A stretch of 7,780 nt of DNA, taken from Gammaproteobacteria bacterium. Lineage in GTDB: Bacteria; Pseudomonadota; Gammaproteobacteria; UBA7966. The position numbers were made by a program, and so were the translations under genes. The stretch's first letter is position 1. The number at the start of each line of letters is the position of its first letter. The notes under the pieces are model-generated. The model saw nothing but the letters and a program-made list of their open reading frames with translations, was not told the DNA's origin and made no database searches. Shown here piece after piece: positions 4,803 to 7,780 of this stretch. The stretch lies in the NCBI GenBank assembly GCA_003485715.1, contig DNIF01000077.1, positions 1 to 7,780 on the forward strand, given 5' to 3'.

Positions 4803-5624
4803 TCAGACGCCCCGCAGCAATTCGTTGATGCCCACCTTTGCGCGGGTCTTCGCGTCCACCTTCTTCACGATGACGGCGCAGTACAGGCTGTGGCTGCCGT
4901 CCTTTGCCGGCAGGTTGCCCGAGACCACCACCGAACCCGGTGGGATGCGGCCGTAGCTGACTTCGCCGGTCTCGCGGTCGTAGATCTTCGTGCTGGCCCC
5001 GATGTAGACGCCCATGGAGATCACGGCGCCGGCCCCCACGATCACGCCCTCCACCACCTCGGATCGCGCACCGATGAAGCAGTCGTCTTCGATGATGGTG
5101 GGGGCGGCCTGCAGGGGCTCCAGCACGCCACCGATGCCCACGCCACCGGAGAGATGCACGTTCCGGCCGATCTGTGCGCAGGAGCCTACCGTGGCCCAGG
5201 TGTCCACCATCGTGCCGCTGTCCACCCGCGCGCCGATGTTGACGAAGGAGGGCATCAGCACCGTGCCGCTGGCGATGAAGGCACCGCGGCGGACGGTGGC
5301 GAGCGGGACCACGCGGCTGCCGGTGGCCTTGAACATGGCGGCGTCGTGCTGGGCGAACTTCGGCGGAACCTTGTCGTAGTAGCGGGTGACGCCATCCGTC
5401 ATCACGACGTTGTCATCGATGCGGAAGGACAACAGCACCGCCTTCTTCACCCACTCGTTGACCTGCCAGCCGCCATCGCGAGGCTCGGCGACGCGGATGT
5501 CGCCGCTGTCGAGCAGACCGATGACGGTTTCCACGGCGGCGCGTGTGGCGGCATCGCAGTCGGTGGGCGTGAGTTCGGCGCGTCGTTCGAAGGCGGCGTC
5601 GATGGTGGCTTGCAACTCATGCAT
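4803..5624 (-). CDS. dapD: 2,3,4,5-tetrahydropyridine-2,6-dicarboxylate N-succinyltransferase DapD
   Basis: DapD transfers succinyl from succinyl-CoA to tetrahydrodipicolinate, the committed step of the succinylase branch to meso-diaminopimelate and lysine. The enzyme is a cytoplasmic trimer. The 273 residues align almost end to end with E. coli DapD (274). An N-terminal helical domain is followed by a left-handed beta helix of hexapeptide repeats at about 105-235, with TMVDTWATVGSCAQIG, HLSGGVGIGGVLEP and CFIGARSEVVEG. The catalytic residues known from the family, D141 and E189, are present at the same numbers as in E. coli. ATG at 5622-5624 has a weak GAGAAG ribosome-binding site 6 bases ahead. 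dapC lies 99 bases upstream on the same strand, so the pair is probably one operon transcribed dapC then dapD. No dapE follows; the gene runs into the repeat cluster after glmM. Confidence 0.98.
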   Translation of the reverse strand: MHELQATIDAAFERRAELTPTDCDAATRAAVETVIGLLDSGDIRVAEPRDGGWQVNEWVKKAVLLSFRIDDNVVMTDGVTRYYDKVPPKFAQHDAAMFKATGSRVVPLATVRRGAFIASGTVLMPSFVNIGARVDSGTMVDTWATVGSCAQIGRNVHLSGGVGIGGVLEPLQAAPTIIEDDCFIGARSEVVEGVIVGAGAVISMGVYIGASTKIYDRETGEVSYGRIPPGSVVVSGNLPAKDGSHSLYCAVIVKKVDAKTRAKVGINELLRGV

Positions 5625-5723
5625 GGTGGCTTCTCTTCGGCGGGGAAAGGCGCTGGGGTTGGTGGGGCTGGCGGTCGCGTCGGGGCGGCGCCGTGGGCGT
5701 GAGTATGCAGGTGCCGGGCTGGC

Positions 5724-6929
5724 TCAGCGCGCTGCGGCGTGCGCGAGACAGTCACGGATGCGCTCGGCGGCCTCGACACAGGCCTCGAGTCCGGCTACCA
5801 GCGCAAGCCGCAGCCGCCCGGCCCCGGGGTTCTGGCCATTGACGGTGCGGGCGAGGTAGCTGCCCGGCAGGGAGCGTACACCGGCCTCATGGAAGAGGCG
5901 CAGGGCCAGCGCGGTGTCGTCGCCCGGAACCTCGGGCCACAGATAGAAACCGGCAGGCGGCTCCTCCACGGCGAGCACCTCGCGGAGCAGCGGCAGGACC
6001 GCGGCATACTTCCGTGCGTAGGCGCTGCGGTTGGCCTCTACATGAGTCTCGTCGGACCAGGCCATGGTGCTGGCCCGCTGATGGTGCAGCGGCATCGCAC
6101 AGCCGTGGTAGGTGCGATAGCGGGCGAAGGCCTCGATGAGCGCCGGATCGCCCGCCACGAAGCCGGAGCGCAGGCCCGGGAGATTCGAGCGCTTCGACAG
6201 GCTGTGGAAGGACAGGCAATGCTCGAAGCCCGTGTGGCCGTGCTGGGCTGCCACCTCGAGCAGTGTCGGCGGGGCGGCGGCACCCGGCCGGTAGAGTTCG
6301 CCGTAGCATTCGTCGGATATCACCACGAAGCCGTGGCGGCAGGCGAGCTGGATCGCCTGCCAAAGCTGCCCTCGGGACATCACCGCGCCGGATGGATTAC
6401 CGGGTGTGCACAGGTACAGAAGCTGGCAACGCTCCCACACAGAGCCCGGGATGGAGCTCAGGTCGGGGAGATGGCCTTGAGCGGCAGGGCACTGGAGGAA
6501 GTGTGGCTCGGCCTGGGCAAGTAGCGCCGCACCTTCGTAGATCTGGTAGAACGGGTTCGGCATCACCACCGTCGGCCGCTGACGTCGCGCATCGATCACG
6601 CAATGGGCGATCGCGAAGAGTGCCTCGCGCGTGCCGTTCACCGGCAGCACATGCCGCTCGGGGTCGAGCGGTGTCGCCGCCAGCAGAGCGCGGCGCGTGA
6701 GCCAGCCGGCAATGGCCTCACGCAGGGCGCGCTCGCCGCGGGTGGCCGGATAGCACGACAGCAGCGCAAGCGAATCGGCCAGTGCCTCGAGCACGGCGGC
6801 GGGGGCCGGGTGTTGCGGTTCACCGATGGACAGATCGATGAGCGGTCGTGGCGGCGGCGTGTGCCCGGCGAGCAGCGTGTGCAGGCGCTCGAAGGGGTAG
6901 GGCTGAAGTTTCCCCAGGGCAGGGTTCAT
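5724..6929 (-). CDS. dapC: N-succinyldiaminopimelate aminotransferase DapC
   Basis: This 401-residue class I/II (fold type I) PLP aminotransferase is predicted to convert N-succinyl-2-amino-6-ketopimelate to N-succinyl-L,L-diaminopimelate with glutamate, the step after DapD. PLP residues are visible: Y128 in NPFYQIYEG, N178 in CTPGNPSG, D206 and Y209 in SDECYGELY, the Schiff-base lysine K246 in SLSKRSNLPGLRSGF, and the carboxylate-binding arginine R374 in GRLRLALV. SLSKRSN and NPFYQIYEG are typical of the DapC subgroup rather than aspartate aminotransferases, and the dapD neighbour supports this. In enterobacteria ArgD/SerC do this job, so a separate dapC fits a non-enteric proteobacterium. 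ATG at 6927-6929 gives the usual start (MNPALGKLQPYPFERL), but no Shine-Dalgarno precedes it. The downstream 99-base gap to dapD shows no convincing terminator or promoter. Confidence 0.93.
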   Translation of the reverse strand: MNPALGKLQPYPFERLHTLLAGHTPPPRPLIDLSIGEPQHPAPAAVLEALADSLALLSCYPATRGERALREAIAGWLTRRALLAATPLDPERHVLPVNGTREALFAIAHCVIDARRQRPTVVMPNPFYQIYEGAALLAQAEPHFLQCPAAQGHLPDLSSIPGSVWERCQLLYLCTPGNPSGAVMSRGQLWQAIQLACRHGFVVISDECYGELYRPGAAAPPTLLEVAAQHGHTGFEHCLSFHSLSKRSNLPGLRSGFVAGDPALIEAFARYRTYHGCAMPLHHQRASTMAWSDETHVEANRSAYARKYAAVLPLLREVLAVEEPPAGFYLWPEVPGDDTALALRLFHEAGVRSLPGSYLARTVNGQNPGAGRLRLALVAGLEACVEAAERIRDCLAHAAAR

Positions 6930-6967
6930 CGTGGTTCGCGCGCGATTTTTGATGAGTAGGAGCTCGG

Positions 6968-6973
6968 AGTATA
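6968..6973 (-). promoter_or_regulatory. Candidate -10 element for dapC
   Basis: On the minus strand this reads TATACT, five of six bases to the consensus, in a GC-rich setting. Transcription would start near 6961, leaving about 32 bases before the dapC ATG. No clear -35 hexamer stands at 16-18 bases, where instead a GC-rich palindrome (6985-6997) is found. Confidence 0.5.
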
Positions 6974-6984
6974 CCGGCGCTCCC

Positions 6985-6997
6985 GGTTGCTGCAGCC
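6985..6997. promoter_or_regulatory. Small palindrome between the divergent dapC and leuB starts
   Basis: Around the perfect 8-base palindrome GCTGCAGC (6989-6996), the 13 bases GGTTGCTGCAGCC pair symmetrically with one G-T. The site lies where a dapC -35 would be, which suits a regulator-binding site. It is too short and GC-rich to exclude chance. Confidence 0.2.
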
Positions 6998-7048
6998 GCG
7001 GCCTCAGCTACCGTGAGCGAATTCCACGAAGCACTGCGGGCTTTCGGT

Positions 7049-7054
7049 TATTCT
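7049..7054 (+). promoter_or_regulatory. Weak candidate -10 element for leuB
   Basis: TATTCT keeps the key first, second and last positions of the -10 consensus, in the most AT-rich part of the gap. It would give a leader of about 30 bases. No good -35 is seen. TTTATC at 7062-7067 is a less good alternative. No leucine-codon leader peptide or attenuator is visible. Confidence 0.25.
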
Positions 7055-7091
7055 CCGGCTCTTTATCCCACTACTCGATCACTCACCATCC

Positions 7092-7780
7092 ATGACCGAA
7101 ATCCGCAAACACGTGCTGGTCCTGCCCGGAGATGGCATCGGACCGGAAGTCACCGCCGAGGCAGTGAAGCTGCTCCCGGCTTTGCAACCCTGGCTTGGTT
7201 GCACCATCGAGACGCGCACGGCCGATATCGGCGGGGTGGCGTTCGATCGGCACGGCACCCCGCTCACGGACGCCACCCTGGCCCTGGCCACTGCCGCGGA
7301 TGCAGTCCTGCTCGGAGCCGTCGGTGGCCCGCAGTACGATCTTGCGCCGCGTGAGCTGCGCCCGGAACGCGGTCTCCTGCGTCTGCGCGCCGGCATGGGT
7401 GTGTACGCCAACCTGCGGCCTGCCATCGTCCATGAGGCGCTGACTGCGGCCTCCACGCTGAAGCCGGAGGTGGTCGCCGGTCTCGACCTGCTCATCGTGC
7501 GCGAGCTCACCGGTGGCCTCTATTTTGGTCAGCCGCGCGGATTGCGGCAGAGCGCGGCGGGTCGGCGTGAAGGCTTCAACACGCTCGTCTATGCGGAAGA
7601 CGAGATTGCCCGCATTGCGCATGTCGCCTTCCGCGCCGCGCAAGGGCGCAGTCGCCGATTGTGCTCGGTGGACAAGGCCAACGTGCTCGAATGCTCGGAG
7701 CTCTGGCGTGCCGTGGTGAACGAGGTCGCGGTCGAGTACCCCGACGTGGCCGTGGAACACATGTACGTGGACAACGCCGC
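7092..7780 (+). CDS. leuB: 3-isopropylmalate dehydrogenase LeuB, N-terminal part (3' end outside window)
   Basis: LeuB oxidatively decarboxylates 3-isopropylmalate to 2-ketoisocaproate with NAD+ in leucine synthesis. The frame from ATG 7092 is open to the window edge, giving 229 complete codons of an expected 350-360. The start HVLVLPGDGIGPEV is the family's N-terminal motif. Active-site residues, by alignment to the Thermus enzyme, are R99 (LRLRAG), R109 (ANLRP), R137 and Y144 (VRELTGGLYFG), K195 (SVDKANVLE) and D227 (MYVDNA). The two later metal-binding aspartates lie beyond the edge. GLLRLRAGMGVYANLRP distinguishes it from isocitrate dehydrogenase. No Shine-Dalgarno precedes the ATG. leuC and leuD, often just upstream, are not here; the gene instead starts divergently from dapC, so it probably has its own promoter. 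Confidence 0.97.
   Translation, partial: MTEIRKHVLVLPGDGIGPEVTAEAVKLLPALQPWLGCTIETRTADIGGVAFDRHGTPLTDATLALATAADAVLLGAVGGPQYDLAPRELRPERGLLRLRAGMGVYANLRPAIVHEALTAASTLKPEVVAGLDLLIVRELTGGLYFGQPRGLRQSAAGRREGFNTLVYAEDEIARIAHVAFRAAQGRSRRLCSVDKANVLECSELWRAVVNEVAVEYPDVAVEHMYVDNA

Noticed and set aside
4890..5702. 270-codon plus-strand frame opposite dapD
   Set aside because: It is a mirror of the conserved DapD frame; it is His/Gly/Asp-rich with no domain.
5739..6524. 261-codon plus-strand frame opposite dapC
   Set aside because: It is antisense to the DapC frame, whose PLP-site residues are intact.
7083..7760. 225-codon minus-strand frame opposite leuB
   Set aside because: It is antisense to LeuB, which shows all expected active-site residues up to the window edge.

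Overview
The window is a stretch of a high-GC chromosome, most likely from a gammaproteobacterium. The evidence is a GreA tail, RlmE, FtsH, GlmM and DapD that all align closely (from memory) with the E. coli proteins, in a greA-rlmE-ftsH...glmM order that is a conserved gammaproteobacterial backbone. The succinylase-type lysine genes dapC and dapD fit the same group. I cannot name the family or genus from the sequence alone. Every large open frame is ordinary housekeeping; I found no undescribed multi-gene system, phage, CRISPR array or transposase.

Layout. Plus strand: the 3' end of greA (1-206), then rlmE (234-893), then a 200-base leader with an extended -10 promoter candidate and two hairpins, then ftsH (TTG start at 1094, ends 3040). 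A strong rho-independent terminator (3110-3152) closes this transcript. A 281-base gap (3041-3321) crowded with palindromes follows: the terminator, an 81-nt imperfect palindrome, a 7-bp hairpin and one copy of a REP-like repeat. glmM (3322-4671) comes next. Its last four codons and stop lie inside a second REP-like copy, and a third, inverted copy sits just beyond. Minus strand: dapD (4803-5624) and upstream of it dapC (5724-6929), convergent with glmM. Plus strand again: leuB (7092 to the window edge), divergent from dapC.

How the genes work together. greA, rlmE and ftsH belong to transcription fidelity, 23S rRNA maturation and membrane protein quality control. glmM makes glucosamine-1-phosphate for UDP-GlcNAc, while dapC and dapD make the L,L-DAP precursor. 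These converging genes therefore supply the sugar and the peptide cross-link parts of peptidoglycan. leuB is the third enzyme of leucine synthesis.

What is unusual is the non-coding architecture and the missing neighbours. folP is absent between ftsH and glmM, yhbY is absent between greA and rlmE, and tpiA/secG do not follow glmM. glmM is bracketed by REP-like repeats, one of which has been captured as its C-terminus and stop codon. The three plus-strand genes with a visible start upstream of leuB all use non-ATG starts (GTG, TTG, GTG).
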